Below are positions 1 to 12,900 of a DNA stretch of 64,000 nucleotides, piece after piece. How positions within the stretch are numbered: position 1 is the first letter of the stretch; every line of letters starts with the position of its first letter. The notes beneath the pieces were generated by a model, which searched no databases, was not told where the DNA came from, and saw only the letters and a program-made list of their open reading frames with translations. Source of the DNA: Acanthochromis polyacanthus (Eukaryota; Chordata; Actinopteri; Pomacentridae). Both the position numbers and the translations under genes were made by a program. The stretch is from positions 43,614,755 to 43,678,754 of the forward strand of contig NC_067118.1 of assembly GCF_021347895.1 (NCBI RefSeq). The letters run 5' to 3'.

Positions 1-530
1 AAGCTTTTTCTTCTGAAAGGTCCCGTGTGAAATATGACTTCTTATTGTTCAGCAACAAACACATGGAAGCAGGTTAGGAAAAGCCACAAAGAGCAACGAG
101 TGATTTAGAATCAGGGCTGTCCCTCTAAAGTCACTAAATATCAGAAGAAGAGGTTTGGTGGCGTGATTTTAAACTCTGAAGATCAGATGGTGATGAAGCT
201 GACCATCAACCATCTCCAGTTAGTGGAGCACTTCTAGGAGATGAGGTCAGATGTGGTGAAAGGTTCTGCATAATTCTGTGAATTCTGAGTGAATCCCAGC
301 AGAGAGGGGGAGCGTTAAGTCCTGATGTTCAAGAGCGACATGCATGAAGACTCTGAGGTGAAGTCAGTCATGTTAAACGTTTTCAGAGCAGCTGGGAGGA
401 AATAAAAGGTCAGTTCAGCGTCTAAAGGTCTGCTGGGTTTACTGCATGCACCGCTGTGAGGTTCAAGAGCTTCTGAAGGAGGATTCAGCTGGACCGCAGG
501 CTGGAGAGTTACCTTTCAGCGACGCTTTAG

Positions 531-3500
531 CCGACAGCTGCAGCTGGAGAACCTCCTGACGAAGAGAGCCTGGAGATGATGGATGAACGGATGGTGGAGA
601 GGTGTTTGGATGGATGGAACCAAGGAATGACCATGATGAGGAAGAAAACATCACAAGGAGGTGAATCTTCCCATTTAGGACAAATTCATTAACAATGCTG
701 CACAGATCTTCTGTTCCCTTCAGGGGTCACCACCATAAACCATCTGCCTCCATCTAACTTCATCCTCTGCATCATCTGAGCTAACTTCATGTCCTCTTTC
801 ACTATAAAACCTCCTCTTTGGTCTTCCTACAGATCAGGGGTGTCCAACATGAGGCCCGTGGTCCAAAAGTGGTCCTCCAGAGGGTCCAATCCGGCCCTCA
901 GAGTGTAAAAACTACAGAGAAGACATTAACTGCAGATTGTAAATTAGTAAAACTATAAATTTAAAATCATTTCTAGACCATGACAGGTTGTTTGATCAGA
1001 AAGTAAAATACTAGATTGTTCTTTGCTCTTATCGTTTTGTGTCTCATTATTGTCATATTTTGTCTTGTTTTTGGTCTTTTTTTATCTGATTTTTGTGGTT
1101 GTGATCCTCCAGTAAATCCTCTCTGGTTCAGTTATAGATAAATAAATGTTGTGTTCCTTTGAAGATCATCTCAGTCTGAACTCTGTGGATTCTCTTTTGA
1201 TCTGTATTGTGTGTGTGGATGTTTTAGTCTTTTCTCTTCAGTAGTTCGCTGTGTATGATAGCTTTTATCATTTCTGCATTAGGACATATTTCTTCTGTTC
1301 TGGGAATGAGCTTAAGGACAAAATGCAAAACTTAAACTTCACATGTTGCCTCAGAAGTTTCCTGCTATTTAAGTTCTTGCTTTATGTGACATCTGGTTTG
1401 GATAAAATCTAAAAAATAAAGATATTTCGACACAAGGGTTAGGGGACACAAATGAAAATGTCTCTGTAAACACTTTTAGAAACTTGTTTTCTTTTTTATT
1501 TCGATCTTACTACTAACCTCAGTGTAATTCTGTATTCCACTGACCTATTTACTGTACTCCGACTAAACACCACAGTTCTCTAACTCTTTCCTTTCATTTT
1601 TTGGTGATAAAGCTGCACAGATCTTCTCCATGCCTTTATGTTCCTCCTGATCTAGAGCAGATAAACCGGCAGACAGCCTCTACCTCTACAGACTCCTGGA
1701 AACGTGGAGCTCCAACCTCAACCAGCACATGGAGGTCAGGATCTGCTACTGTACAGACAGAAATAAACGTGTAGCTGTGATTCATAGAACTACCTTCATG
1801 TGTAAATGAACCGGGAGACTCTTTAACAGCATGCCGCTAAAAATAACCTGAGTTGGTATGAACACACTTTAAACCTCTGAAGTTAACCTGAGTCCAGCAG
1901 CAGCATGGCTTTAATGGAGGTAAACACGTGGATGTTTCACTGTTTTAGGAATCTGCTTCATTAGAGCCAGTAAAAAGTGATTTCTACATGTATGTGCAAA
2001 GCTGGAAGCAAAACAAAAACCTTCTAAAGTTTGAGGAGCAACAGGCTGTTTGTTAGCATCCATCCGTTAACACAGAGTGGATTTAAAGCTGTCATTTAAC
2101 TCCTTTTAGCTTTTAAAACTCTGTCACTTCCTGCTTGTTTTATTTTTGTATTCCAGAAGATAAATGGTGGTTACTTACCCGGCTTACTGGAGCCTCGCTT
2201 CCCTTTTTTACTCCTCGGCATGTCGCCCTGATCCAACAGTCCACAGCACGGCTAGCAGGTTAGCAGCTGAAGTTAGCAGCTAAAGTTAGCCCTCTCCGGT
2301 CCTCCTGTTAGCAGCTAAAGTTAGCCCTCTCCGGTCCTCCTGTTAGCAGCTAAAGTTAGCCCTCTCCGGTCCTCCTGTTAGCAGCTAAAGTTAGCCCTCT
2401 CCGGTCCTCCTGTTAGCAGCTAAAGTTAGCCCTCTCCGGTCCTCCTGTTAGCAGCTACAGTTAGCCCTCTCCGGTCCTCCTGTTAGCAGCTACAGTTAGC
2501 CCTCTCCGGTCCTCCTGTTAGCAGCTACAGTTAGCCCGCTCCGGTCCTCCGGTCCACGGGGTCTGACAGCTGGTGTGGAGACGGCGGGAAACCACGGCAG
2601 GCTGGTCCCGGTGATTTGTATCTCCAGCTGGGTTAAAAAGCTGATAAAAATGCCCTTTTTCCTCCGGACTCGTGTCGCCGCTCCGGGTGTCTCTAGCTAT
2701 TGAGCCGAGCTCTCCTCCACCCCCGGGATAAAGAGCTAAAGTCCGGCCTTCCAGCGGGCTCCAGGCCGTATTATCTGTGCCTGTCCCCGGGTAGTCTGTA
2801 CCTGACACCGGGCTGGGAGGGGAGGTGTTTATCAAAATGTTTGGGACGGAGTTGTGAACACGCTGCTATCTCCAGGTCCACCATCTTCTCCTCGGTAACC
2901 AGTAGCCGGGGTTGCCAGGTCCGCCATCCTTTCCTCGTGAACCGACCGTTAGCCGGGTTGCCAGGTCCGCTCTGCTAGGAGTGAGCGTCAACCGGTTGTT
3001 TTTAACGCAATAAAATAGTTTTAAAGGACTAATTCAACTCATATGATGCTGTAATGTGCCAAATGTGATTATAGCCATTAAACGGTGAAAAAAATACTGA
3101 AATCAAGTAATTTTTTTTCACCATGTAATGGCTATAATCACAGGACTGCCAACTTGTGACCAGACCTTAGAGTGACATTTGGTTTGTGTGGGATGCTGAC
3201 AGGGGGTCTGGTTGCCTTCCCCCAGAAAATTTTGAAAATTATTGATCCTATTTCCTGCATTCTGGTGTAATTTAAGAACATTTTGCCCTTTTAAAATCTT
3301 ATTATGGAGATAAAATTAAGGGATAATAAATAAATAAAAAATTGAGCTTAAAACAATCAGGAAAAAAAACAGAGCAAGGGCAGGCAGTATTGAAAATGGT
3401 TCTTCGTGTAAAATATGGATGAAAGTTCTGTGGCTGGATGAGCACAACACATTTCAGTATTTTCCATAAATATCTGCATCACTGAAATAACTCCAGCAAC

Positions 3501-4744
3501 CACTTTGTAACATTTGTCTTGGAGGATTTTAATGCACTCAACAGCTTCAAATTGACCACATCAGCAACTAAACAATAAAAAGTGCTGAAGCAAAAACAAA
3601 ACATGACTTCATAACTTAAATGATCCATTCACTGAACAGAATTACAGTCAGACACTAAACTCTATTAAATGTCAAAACAATCCATGTGACTCTAAAAACT
3701 CAACAGCTTTACAAACTCTAAGATTAAACTCTCCACAGTAAGTTGGAGTTCTACATGAGAGCTTTAATTATTCTTCATCTACTTCCTGAAAAGTTTGGTA
3801 ATTAAAATAGACAAAAATTAATATTTTCAGCAGAACTAATGACAGACTTTGTGATTTTTCTGCTCACATGTTGTGTTGTGAGCTGCACAGTGAGTTAGTG
3901 GTTAGTACTTTAGCCTTGCAGCAAGAAGATCCCCGGTTCAAATCCCGGCCTGGGCCTGGGATCTTTCTGCATGGAGTTTGCATGTTCTCCCTGTGCATGC
4001 GTGGGTTTTCTCCGGGTACTCCGGCTTCCTCCCACAGTCCAAAAACATGCTGAGGTTAATTGGTTACTCTAAATTGTCCGTAGGTGTGAATGTGAGTGTG
4101 ATTGTGTGTCTGTATATGTAGCCCTGTGACAGACTGGTGACCTGTCCAGGGTGTCCCCTGCCTTCACCGAGTCAGCTGGGCTAGGCTCCAGCACCCCCCA
4201 TGACCCCAGTGAGGATAAAGCGGTAGATAGAGAATAGATGGATGGATAGCTGACATGCTATACTATGAACTACAGGCCATACTATGTTATTCTTGAAAAG
4301 TAAACTATACTTTGACATTTCCTGAACTCCATCCTATACTATGGTGTTATACACACAGTGCTTTGGTTACACGTTGATTTATAATCTAGATTTTTTTCTG
4401 TTTTGTTTTTTTGACAGGATAACCACAGACTGACCGTGAACACCACTGACACCCACCTGAGGGAGACGCTGCCTAAAATCTCCAGGCTGCTTGGTCGTGG
4501 TCTTTCTGCTCCAGAACATCTTCATCAACTACATCTTCTTCAGAAGAGGCCCTCAGATGCTGCAGTCTCTGACCTTAAGGAGGAACTGCTGCTTTCACTC
4601 TGTAACCAGACGGCGGTTATTTTAAAGACTCAGCTCCTGGAGGCTTTGAGTGAAAATTTAACATCCATCAAAACAGAACTACAGTCAGTTAAATCTGAGC
4701 TGTCGGTCAGTATTTCTAACATCAGTCTGACCCGGGTGTCCTAA
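531..4744 (+). CDS. Unidentified protein, three 3' exons (coiled-coil-like)
   Basis: Three putative exons join in phase: about 531-660 (donor GTGAAT), 1661-1734 (acceptor AG at 1659-1660, donor GTCAGG) and 4418-4744 (pyrimidine-rich acceptor TTTTTTTGACAG, stop TAA at 4742-4744). The first exon ends one base into a codon, the second completes it and ends on a codon boundary, and the last is open for 108 codons. The last exon encodes HLRETLPKISRLLGRG-like helical sequence followed by a heptad-like stretch rich in Leu, Lys, Glu and Ser (SDLKEELL, then LSENLTSIKTELQSVKSEL), so a short C-terminal coiled coil is likely. I do not recognise the family. The Leu/Lys/Glu repeat resembles ORF1 proteins of LINE-1-type elements, so an exapted or fossil retroelement segment is an alternative for the last exon. 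The left limit of the first exon is a guess, and further exons may lie left of the window. Consistent phasing is the main support. Confidence 0.4.
836..1130 (+). mobile_element. hAT-like element remnant
   Basis: A CAGGGGTGTCCAACATGAGG start followed by 'CCCGTGGTCC' is the typical outer end of Charlie-like hAT elements in vertebrates (established knowledge). No matching right end or target duplication could be found, so the copy is truncated; the right limit is approximate. It lies in an intron of the unidentified plus-strand gene. Confidence 0.45.
2179..2221 (-). CDS. Possible first coding exon of an unidentified gene
   Basis: On the minus strand an ATG in fair context (GGCGACATGC) opens a short basic sequence, MPRSKKGKRGSSKP, and runs into a strong donor, G|GTAAGTAA. 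If unspliced, the frame ends two codons later. The upstream side (about 2230-2980) is CpG-rich, as expected for a promoter. The remaining exons would lie at lower coordinates or outside the window; none could be assigned. Fish LINE-1 ORF1 proteins can begin in a similar Lys/Ser-rich way, so a fossil retroelement start is an alternative. It lies antisense inside an intron of the plus-strand gene whose exons flank it, which is unusual and lowers confidence in both models. Confidence 0.3.
2259..2545. repeat. 35-bp minisatellite, about 8 copies
   Basis: The unit reads GTTAGCAGCTAAAGTTAGCC followed by CTCTCCGGTCCTCCT. The first copy is preceded by a partial unit, and the last three copies have CTACAG in place of CTAAAG. 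It sits directly upstream of the possible minus-strand first exon, in CpG-rich sequence. Confidence 0.9.
2550..2990. promoter_or_regulatory. CpG-rich candidate promoter region
   Basis: This stretch is clearly richer in G+C and CpG than its AT-rich surroundings and lies 5' of the possible minus-strand first exon. It holds two imperfect copies of GGTTGCCAGGTCCGC (around 2909 and 2957). No TATA box was recognised. The promoter assignment is inferred from composition and position only. Confidence 0.35.
3056..3143. repeat. Fold-back repeat (short palindrome)
   Basis: TGTGATTATAGCCATTAAAC on the left is mirrored by a reverse-complement arm ending TGGCTATAATCACA, with a TGAAAAAAATACTGAAATCA type centre. 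The same palindrome, diverged, returns near 4895-5030, so it is a small dispersed element, not a unique hairpin. Confidence 0.7.
3881..4248 (+). mobile_element. tRNA-derived SINE, copy 1
   Basis: The head carries a polymerase III B box (GGTTCAAATCC) and an A-box-like GTTAGTGGTTAGTA. The body (CATGGAGTTTGCATGTTCTC and onward) and the terminal GATGGATGGAT are shared with copies at 7318-7686 and 31107-31412. This family is very common in teleost genomes. Confidence 0.8.
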
Positions 4745-4894
4745 AGCTCGCTGTGGGTGAAACAGAAACTTCAGTCTGATGACATCATCACACTCCACAG
4801 CAGAGCACCTGTCTGCTGGACTTTAAAAGTGGACTATAAAGGTGAAGAATGTGAGCAGAGGAACAGATTTGATCAGAAAGAAGTCATGCTCTTT

Positions 4895-5030
4895 TGTGAT
4901 TACATGTGATTACAGCCACTAAAGGTAAAAAATGACTTGATTTCAGTCATTTTTTTTCACCGTTTAGTTGTTATAATGTGCCAAAATGTGATTACAGCCA
5001 CTAAAGGTAAAAAAATTACCTGATTTCAGT
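4895..5030. repeat. Fold-back repeat, second occurrence
   Basis: Two adjacent copies of TGTGATTACAGCCACTAAAG-type arms with TGACTTGATTTCAGTCA centres. It is the same family as the palindrome at 3056-3143, here partly duplicated (the arm recurs after AATGTGCCAAA). Confidence 0.6.
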
Positions 5031-6837
5031 CAAGAGTGATATATTTTCAGGATGATACAGACCATTTCTTTACTTTATTTATAAACTAATGGATAAATCA
5101 TGCTATTTACAGTCTAAACAAGGATATTAGATGCACCAAACACATACAGAATGAACAATATCATAATACTGCTTATAATTATCATGTCATGCCTAATTAT
5201 GCTATAAGCTACAAATATTTCACGTTTATTCAGTCACAGTTTATCATTAAATTTAGGTGTATTTACACATTTATTCACATGTAATCAGCTGCAGACATTT
5301 ATAAACTTTGTAAAACAACTTTAAAAAAGTCACCATTTGACGGCTTTAACTGCTTTTATAATTCTATCTGGGACAAATTGAATTAATCTGCTTGTGAGTG
5401 GCGTATTCATGTTTAAATTACTATTATTGTGGATATAATATAATTTGAAATTTTATCCCAAAAAAAGCTCTTTGAATTGAAATTGAGCTGAACTGAATTA
5501 GACTGAAAATTGTTGTATTTGTTGAGTCTAAAATCAACACAGAGAGAATAAAAACTTCAATCAGAATTTTAAACAATGTTCAGAACAAAATTCTCCAATA
5601 CTTTTAGACAGAATTATGCTCTGCCAGAGCTATATTGGCCTTAAACTGAATTTTGGAACAAGTCAAATTAGTGATTAATTCTGAGAAGATCTCTTTTTTT
5701 ATTTCCATCCATGTGGCTTTAATCCGTCTAACCCTGTGGCTGATGAACCACAACAATGTGAAGGAAAAAATCCTGAATATTCCACATTTGTGTGACCTTA
5801 TTTTCACATTACTGCTCATTGTTGTGGTCCAATAATTGCAGACCAGAAACAATTAGATAGGAAATGTCTTTTATTAAAGAAAAGATGTTATTTGAATCAA
5901 ATAGAAAATATTATTTACCCTGTTTACATCAACATTCAGCTCAACATTAAAGTTCACACACAGTGTAGCTTTAACTCATAAATCAGTAGTGTTATTTCTG
6001 AAGACTCACAGTGTCCTAATCTCAAAAAGAAATTAAATACATAAACAACGTAATTACAGCTAAAGTGTCATTAAGATTTCAAGTAAGACTATTATTATAC
6101 CACATGTAGTGTAAACTTCTCTTTTAAAGTTAGACGTGTTATTATGTCATGAAATATCTGAGAAACTGTTGAAGATTTTGACCAATCCAAGAGCAAAAAT
6201 AACAAACTAACCTGACAGGTTTGTTTGGAGGAAAACAAGCTGAGCCTGTTCTACTACCTCTTATATATTTATACAATTATACCTGCTTTAATCAAGCTGT
6301 TACTACTATAGTATTCAAAAACAACCAGAAGACTTAAACAAAAAAAGCAGGCATGTGATGGTTTCACATCAAAGAGGCAGATTGGAATCTTGTTTTGGTC
6401 CAGTGGTGACAAATGGAAATTCGATCATGTTTATTCTATGACTTAAGGTTAATTAAATGCCAGAATTTAATGGAACTACAGCCGCACTTTAGCAGGTTTG
6501 GCTAAAAGTGCAGCGAGTTGTTTCAGTTTAAGCTTCTTATAAACTAGAAAAAGAAAAACTTGGTCTATGAACCGCATTAATGGAGCATCTATTAACTGCA
6601 TCTATAAAGTGGAATCTTACAAACATCCTCAGGTTACTGCTGGGAACATGTAAGCTGCTGAGGATTCTCTACACATCCATCCACAGGTGGAACCATAGTA
6701 ATGGAATCATGGTAATGCTTTTCTTAAACACAATACTGACACACTTTACAAAGTCTTTGTATAATATCTGACCTCCTGTTCTTTAATCGGGTTTATTCCG
6801 CTCTAAATTTTATGGCCTTAATGTGCTGCACTCAGAC

Positions 6838-6843
6838 TTTATT
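6838..6843 (-). terminator. amt: amt polyadenylation signal
   Basis: AATAAA on the minus strand, about 130 nt past the amt stop codon. A second AATAAA lies at 6791-6796. The nearer one is the more likely signal; no transcript data were available. Confidence 0.5.
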
Positions 6844-6926
6844 GCTTTAAAGTTTATAGTTTTGGATTGTTTTCTCTCACCAGAGAGATGTGCTGACTAT
6901 GTATTGTTGTGCACTGCTGGAGGTAA

Positions 6927-6940
6927 CCAGAAGGGGGCAG
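6927..6940 (+). promoter_or_regulatory. CTCF-like motif
   Basis: CCAGAAGGGGGCAG closely fits the vertebrate CTCF core (CCASNAGRKGGCAS). It lies in the amt 3' untranslated region, 35-48 bp past the stop codon. Motif match only. Confidence 0.4.
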
Positions 6941-6974
6941 CATTGATAAACATGGAACCATCTGAGTGCATCTC

Positions 6975-9900
6975 TTATCCAGAGTAGTAGTTGGTTTGAA
7001 CAAAGGGCATCTTGCTGACGATGGCCGGTACGGCTTTCTTCCTGACCTCCACCTGGATGTTTGTTCCGTTCTTTGCGAACGCTGCGTCCACGTAACCCAT
7101 GGCAACGTTCTTCTTCAGGCAGGGAGACGGGCAGCCGCTGGTCACCTCACCTGGAGTAAACAAACAGGTAGAAGGATTTCAGAGGAAATCTCTGGTTGAT
7201 GCAGTTTCTGACAAGAACTTCTGAGGAAATCAGGCATGGAGGACTGAGGGGACTCTCTTAGCAGAAACGGACTTTTGGAGGGTTAGGGTTTGTTTTCATG
7301 AGTTTATCCTCACTGATGGGCTGCACAGTGGGCTAGTGGTTAGCACTGTCGCCTTGCAGCAAGAAGATCCCCGGTTCCAATCCCGGCCTGGTCCTGGGAT
7401 CTTTCTGCATGGAGTTTGCATGTTCTCCCTGTGCATGCGTGGGTTTTCTCCGGGTACTCCGGCTTCCTCCCACAGTCCAAAAACATGCTGAGGTTAATTG
7501 GTTACTCTAAATTGTCCGTAGGTGTGAATGTGAGTGTGATTGTGTGTCTGTATATGTAGCCCTGTGACAGACTGGTGACCTGTCCAGGGTGTCCCCTGCC
7601 TTCACCTGAGTCAGCTGGGATAGACTCCAGCACCCCCCATGACCCTAGTGAGGATAAAACAGTGTATAGAGGATGGATGGATGGATTCCACATTGATAAC
7701 TACAAACTGTTGAGTTTGTAGATTCTCAGTCATCCAGGTACTGATAATACTAAAAGCATCAATAGAAGACAACTGGACTTCTCGTTTTGGTTCCTGAAGA
7801 CATCTCATCTCTCATCTTTGAGCATATAGCTGGTATCTGAGAAACTTCAGACTCAGCATCACTCTGACACAAAAACTGGTCCATCCAAAGAATGAAACAC
7901 CCAAACAGAAGCTGAACACCTTTATATATGCAGACCAACGGATCCAGGAGAGCAGGACCTATGTTTAGGTTGAGGATGGCAATGATCACTTTCTAGACCA
8001 AAAGACAGATGGTTGGAGAGGAATGATGGAAGCCACGTATGTTAACCTGGAACAGCCATCTTATAGGTCCTGACAATCACTCCTGAAAGTTTCACTGACA
8101 TTAACACCTCCACTCGTTTCTGACTTGGCAGCTTCATGTAGTTCTTGGGTTGTTCATGGACCATCAGACATGTGAGTCGCACTGACTGTAGAAATTTGGA
8201 ACTACAAACCATTTAGAAAAGAAGTCCAGCTGACTTCTATTGAAGCCGATAGGATTATGAATTGTTGTGTTTTCATTGGCTAAGGATAAATCCTGCATTT
8301 CTACATTTGGAAGGAATGAGTGTCCGTTTCTATAGTAACCATGAATGATCAAACCAAACTGTGGTTCTACAGAGAACCTTTCCTATTTTTACACTGAAGT
8401 GACAGTGCTATGGGTTCTCCTACATGTTTGGAAGAGTAAGGGTTGATTTATGTGGTTGCAATCTGTAATCTCACCACCAGGTGTCACTATGTTCTGCACA
8501 CTGGTCCTTTAAGATGAAGTCATAATAAAACCTTTAGATAGAAACTTTAAAGTGTTTCTACTTTCTATGTTCTACTTTTTTTAAAACTTTAAAGTCTTAT
8601 TCCATCCTTCACCTACTCTCTGAGCAACACACAGATTTATTTACATCATCAATCAGTCATTTATGCATCCATTCATGTGTAATATGCTTGAAATCATGGA
8701 ATATGACTTTACTATGCAAAATGACATGCACTAGTCTTCATTATAAAGTTAAATATGGTGTCAAATTAATGTAAAAATAATCAAATTCATCTTTATGTTT
8801 TACAACTGAGGTGTGTTGGATCTGGAAATGTTTGGGCCACAATAAAGCTCTTATTATTTCTACACACAGCGATTTTAAATATTACACACCTTTATGTTGG
8901 CAACATTGAGGCTTTCTAGTTTTGGTTCTACATTTGTTGTTTTTTTAGGTTTTATTAAGAGAACAAATGGAAAATGTACGTCTAAATAACACTGATCCTA
9001 TTGTATTTCAGCTCTTATTTTCTTCTACTGTTAACTTTAACAAAGTGGAAGCACAGGTCTCCACCCGGTGGTCTCCTACCGATGACCGTGCCATCAGGGC
9101 TGAGGATGGGGGTATGCTGACGGACCGGAGGACCGGAGGACACCAGGCCGACTCTCTTTCTGTCTGCCTTGGCTTTGATCTGAGGTACGATGATGTTGGC
9201 GCCGGGGAAGTCTTTGGTCTGACGTCTGCGCTTTCCTGTGTGAAAAAGGCAAAGCGATGGCGTTAATGGATAGAAGAAAGTACAGATGCAAAGAACCACA
9301 TCCTGGAACATCTAAATGTCTTTTCAAAGTTGTGTTTTTACCACATTTGGTGAGAAATGATGGAAAATAACAGGTAAAAGCAGTGTTCATGCCTGCTACA
9401 ATAAAAACAGTGCATGAGTGTCTAAGTCTCACCTATGGTCCAGACCAGGGAGGCCTCTACAGGTGTGGTGGTCTCGTCGATGTCGTTGCCATAGAGACAG
9501 AGCCCCGCCTCCAGCCTCAGACTGTCTCTGGCTCCCAGACCGGCCAGCTTCACCTCCCCGTTGGTCAGCAGCTTCTCCGTCAGTTCAACCACTCTGCCTT
9601 TAGGCACCGAGATCTGAAGCACACAGACTGGAGAGCTTCATCTTCATCCAGTAATGTTCTAAAAATGCATATTTAACCTGAAGAAATCAGTTTGTTGAGG
9701 AGAATCATCAAACAAGTAATGATTAAGTTCAGTTATTAGTTTTGCAGAACTCTAGATGTTCGTGGAGGATGATTCATGCCAGTCTTTGGTGCTCTGAGTG
9801 AAAAGAAAATAAAGAAAACAAAACTCCCACCATCCCTCTGTTAGACAAAGACAGATTCACCCACATCCTCCCTGCTTCCTACAGAGGACTACAGAGTGGG

Positions 9901-12900
9901 CAGATAGACTCATCCAGTAAAATCAGGGATTCCTCACATATCTGGTCCTGTTAGCGGTGTTACTAAGCGGCACATCGCCATACTGAAGGAGGAACAACAA
10001 GAGAAAGATGTGAAGGTGGCTGAATACTGGAAATAAACTGAATTTACCAGGGCTCTTTGAAACATGTCCAGTCAAGGACTTTCATTCCCCATCTTTATGA
10101 TCATATATATGTCATGGAGGTCATTAGTCTCTATGTTCTATGCTCACTTGAATTGTTCCAGTGCCTGAGTGCTGTATCTAACTTGTTCAAGTACAGTTTT
10201 CATTTTCCACCTTTTAACTGAGCTGCAGTGAACCATTGACTGGCCCATTGGGATCCCTTTTCTCTGATGTGGCTATTGTTTCACATATGCTTTTATACAA
10301 AAAAAATGAACACAACTTTTTGCCACTGTGCATCAAAATGAGGTCTGATAAAGCTTTAAAGCCAACTATGAAATCCTTTCAGATTCATCACAGGAAGAAG
10401 AAAACATCAGTAAAAGTTCACCTCTGGTCCATCCAGGATGAACCATCTCTACAGCTACTGGATGGACTCCCAAAGAATCGATCTTTACCTTCACCTCTTC
10501 GTTAGGTTTGTTGTTTGGAGAGAAATGTTTAGATGGACTGTTGAAGGGCGGTGCCATCATTCATGGCCTCTGTAGCATCATCTGTACCATATCTGGTGAT
10601 CTGTTCATCTCCTGCCATCATCAGGTCAGGTTTTAACATCTCCAAACATCTGCATCAACCTCAGCTGTATTTTGTGTTTAGCGCTAACTGTAAATCCTGG
10701 AAGCTAACATGGTGAAAATGTTGCTTTTATGCCTGTAATACTCAAGTATTTCACCATTTTTTAACACTCACGTGATACATATAAAGAGAGATGAACCCTC
10801 TGGGATGTCACCCAAAGTTTCTGCAGTTTTGAAGGTGATTGTGGCGACTCTACTCAAAACAATCCTGGACAGACTCATCCAGCTGATCCAGACAGTGGAG
10901 CTGAGGCCGAGAACCGTCTATGAAGTCCTAACACGGAGGCCTTTGGAGCTTCAGTTTACTTCAACTTTTTAGCAACAGCGCCACCTACTGACCTGAACTT
11001 GAAGCTGTTTTTGGATCTTCTCCAGGTTGTTTCCTCCTGACTAGCTCCTTGCTGGTGTTGGATCTACTCTCAGATGTACGTCGCTTTGGATAAAAGCGTC
11101 TGATAAATGAACTGCATAACTAGGGGAAGGATGTCAGCAAACTGAAGTGCAGGACAGAAAATAATATTTGATATTTATTTGGAATAAACCTTCAAAACCA
11201 AAACTCATAGAAAGTACTGTTTGGATGGAACAAACTTTAAAAAACGATGTACATGGACAACATTTAGTATTTTAGGACCTGTAAAATTCAAAGGACTTGC
11301 ACTCAAAGCATTATTTTAAGGTGAAAGAAAACTTTAAAAGTGTTGGTGTGGACAGAATGGAGTATACTGAGTAAAAAAACCCTGAAAACTATAAGTACAG
11401 ACAGAATGTAGTAATTTTAGAGGAATAAACTTTACAAATCATAACTCATTAGTCAGAAAGTACTATTTGAGTGGAATAAACTACAAGTATTTGGATAGAA
11501 TACAGTATTTCATAAAGGACTTGGATACAAAGTAGGAAATGGGGTGAAATAAGCCTTAAAACCACAAGTATCTGGATGCTACGTAGTCTATTTACACCGA
11601 CAACACGTACATCTATGATATATTGTGAGAAACTTCCAGCACATAAGTGCTGATGCCCACCTCCACCCCGTCCTCTCCGGTGTACCCACAGCGAGTCACT
11701 CTGCAGTTAGGAACACCAAACACCGTGGCCAGCGTGGAGGTCATGAAGGTCAGCTTCCTGAGGTCATCCTTCAGCCCCTTCTGGAGAACCTGAGACATGC
11801 TGGGACCTGAAGACACAGCCGGGTCAGGATTTACATGGTTTACAGGAGATCTGAGGACACACATGGAGGAGGTCACATCTTCAACTTCAAGAAAGAAAGA
11901 TAGTAAGGAGGGAGAAGTATAATTAGAAGAAAGGACAGAAAAATAAATAGCATGAAAGAAGGGATGAATAAGTGCATATGTGACCTTGCAGAGCGATCAG
12001 TGCTTCATCCAGGAACTCCAGATCAACGTCAAAACCTGCAGCTTTGAACTCTGCCAGTCTGGCCTGAAACACAGCGAACATCAGAACCTTTCCAGCTGAC
12101 CCCAGGTCTGTCTGCAGGTCCACCACTTTACTGACCTTCATATGAGCAGAGTCCTTGTCGGCACAGCCGGCGTTGGAGACGACGTAGAGGTAGCCCTGGT
12201 CAGTCTTTGTCACGATGAGGTCGTCCATGATCCCTCCTTGGTCGTTGGTGAAGAGAGACAAGGAACCCTGAGGAGGTGAACCAGAAATAAGAACGTTGGT
12301 CTGATTTAACCTCCTACCAGGACTCTGATCACCCCACACACTTTATTTAAACTTCTGTCACATTTCTACTCACTCTGGGCTCATTCTTCACTGCAATAGA
12401 AAGTTCTGCACCTCCGTGGAACTCATTAGTCAGAAAGTCCTGTCTGAGTGGAATAAACCTTGAAAGCTACAAGTAGGTGGACAGAATATAATATTGTAGG
12501 TGGAATAAACCCATAAATACAGCGGTATGCAAAAGTCTGGGCACCCCTGATCATTTTCTAGGTTTTCCTTTATAAATCACTGGTTGTTTGGATCAGAAAT
12601 CAGTTCAATACATCATGTAGCAGACGAACACAGAGATGTTTGAGAAGTGAAATAAAGTTTACAGGATTTACAGAAAGTGTGCAATAATTATTTAAACAAA
12701 AGTAGACAGGTGCATAAATTTGGGCACCCTTGTTGTTTTATTGATTTGAACACCTTTAGGACTAATTATTGGAACATAATATTCTCAAACATCACTGTGT
12801 TCGTCTGCTACATGATGTATTGAACTGAAACTGCTGATCCAAACAACCAGTGATTTATAAAGGAAAACCTTGAATTATGAGGGATGCCCAGACTTCTGCA

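Larger units (their letters stand above)
4745..6974. other. AT-rich intergenic stretch
   Basis: Between the last exon of the plus-strand gene and the amt stop codon I see only AT-rich sequence, a tandemly arranged pair of fold-back repeat copies at about 4895-5030, and the amt 3' untranslated region at the right end. Short open frames here show no family resemblance. Confidence 0.6.

Noticed and set aside
463..654. Minus-strand 63-codon frame
   Set aside because: It overlaps the proposed plus-strand exon, has low-complexity Ser/Pro content and no splice or family support.
3056..3143. Hairpin as a microRNA precursor
   Set aside because: The same palindrome occurs again nearby in diverged copies, which fits a fold-back repeat better than a microRNA gene.
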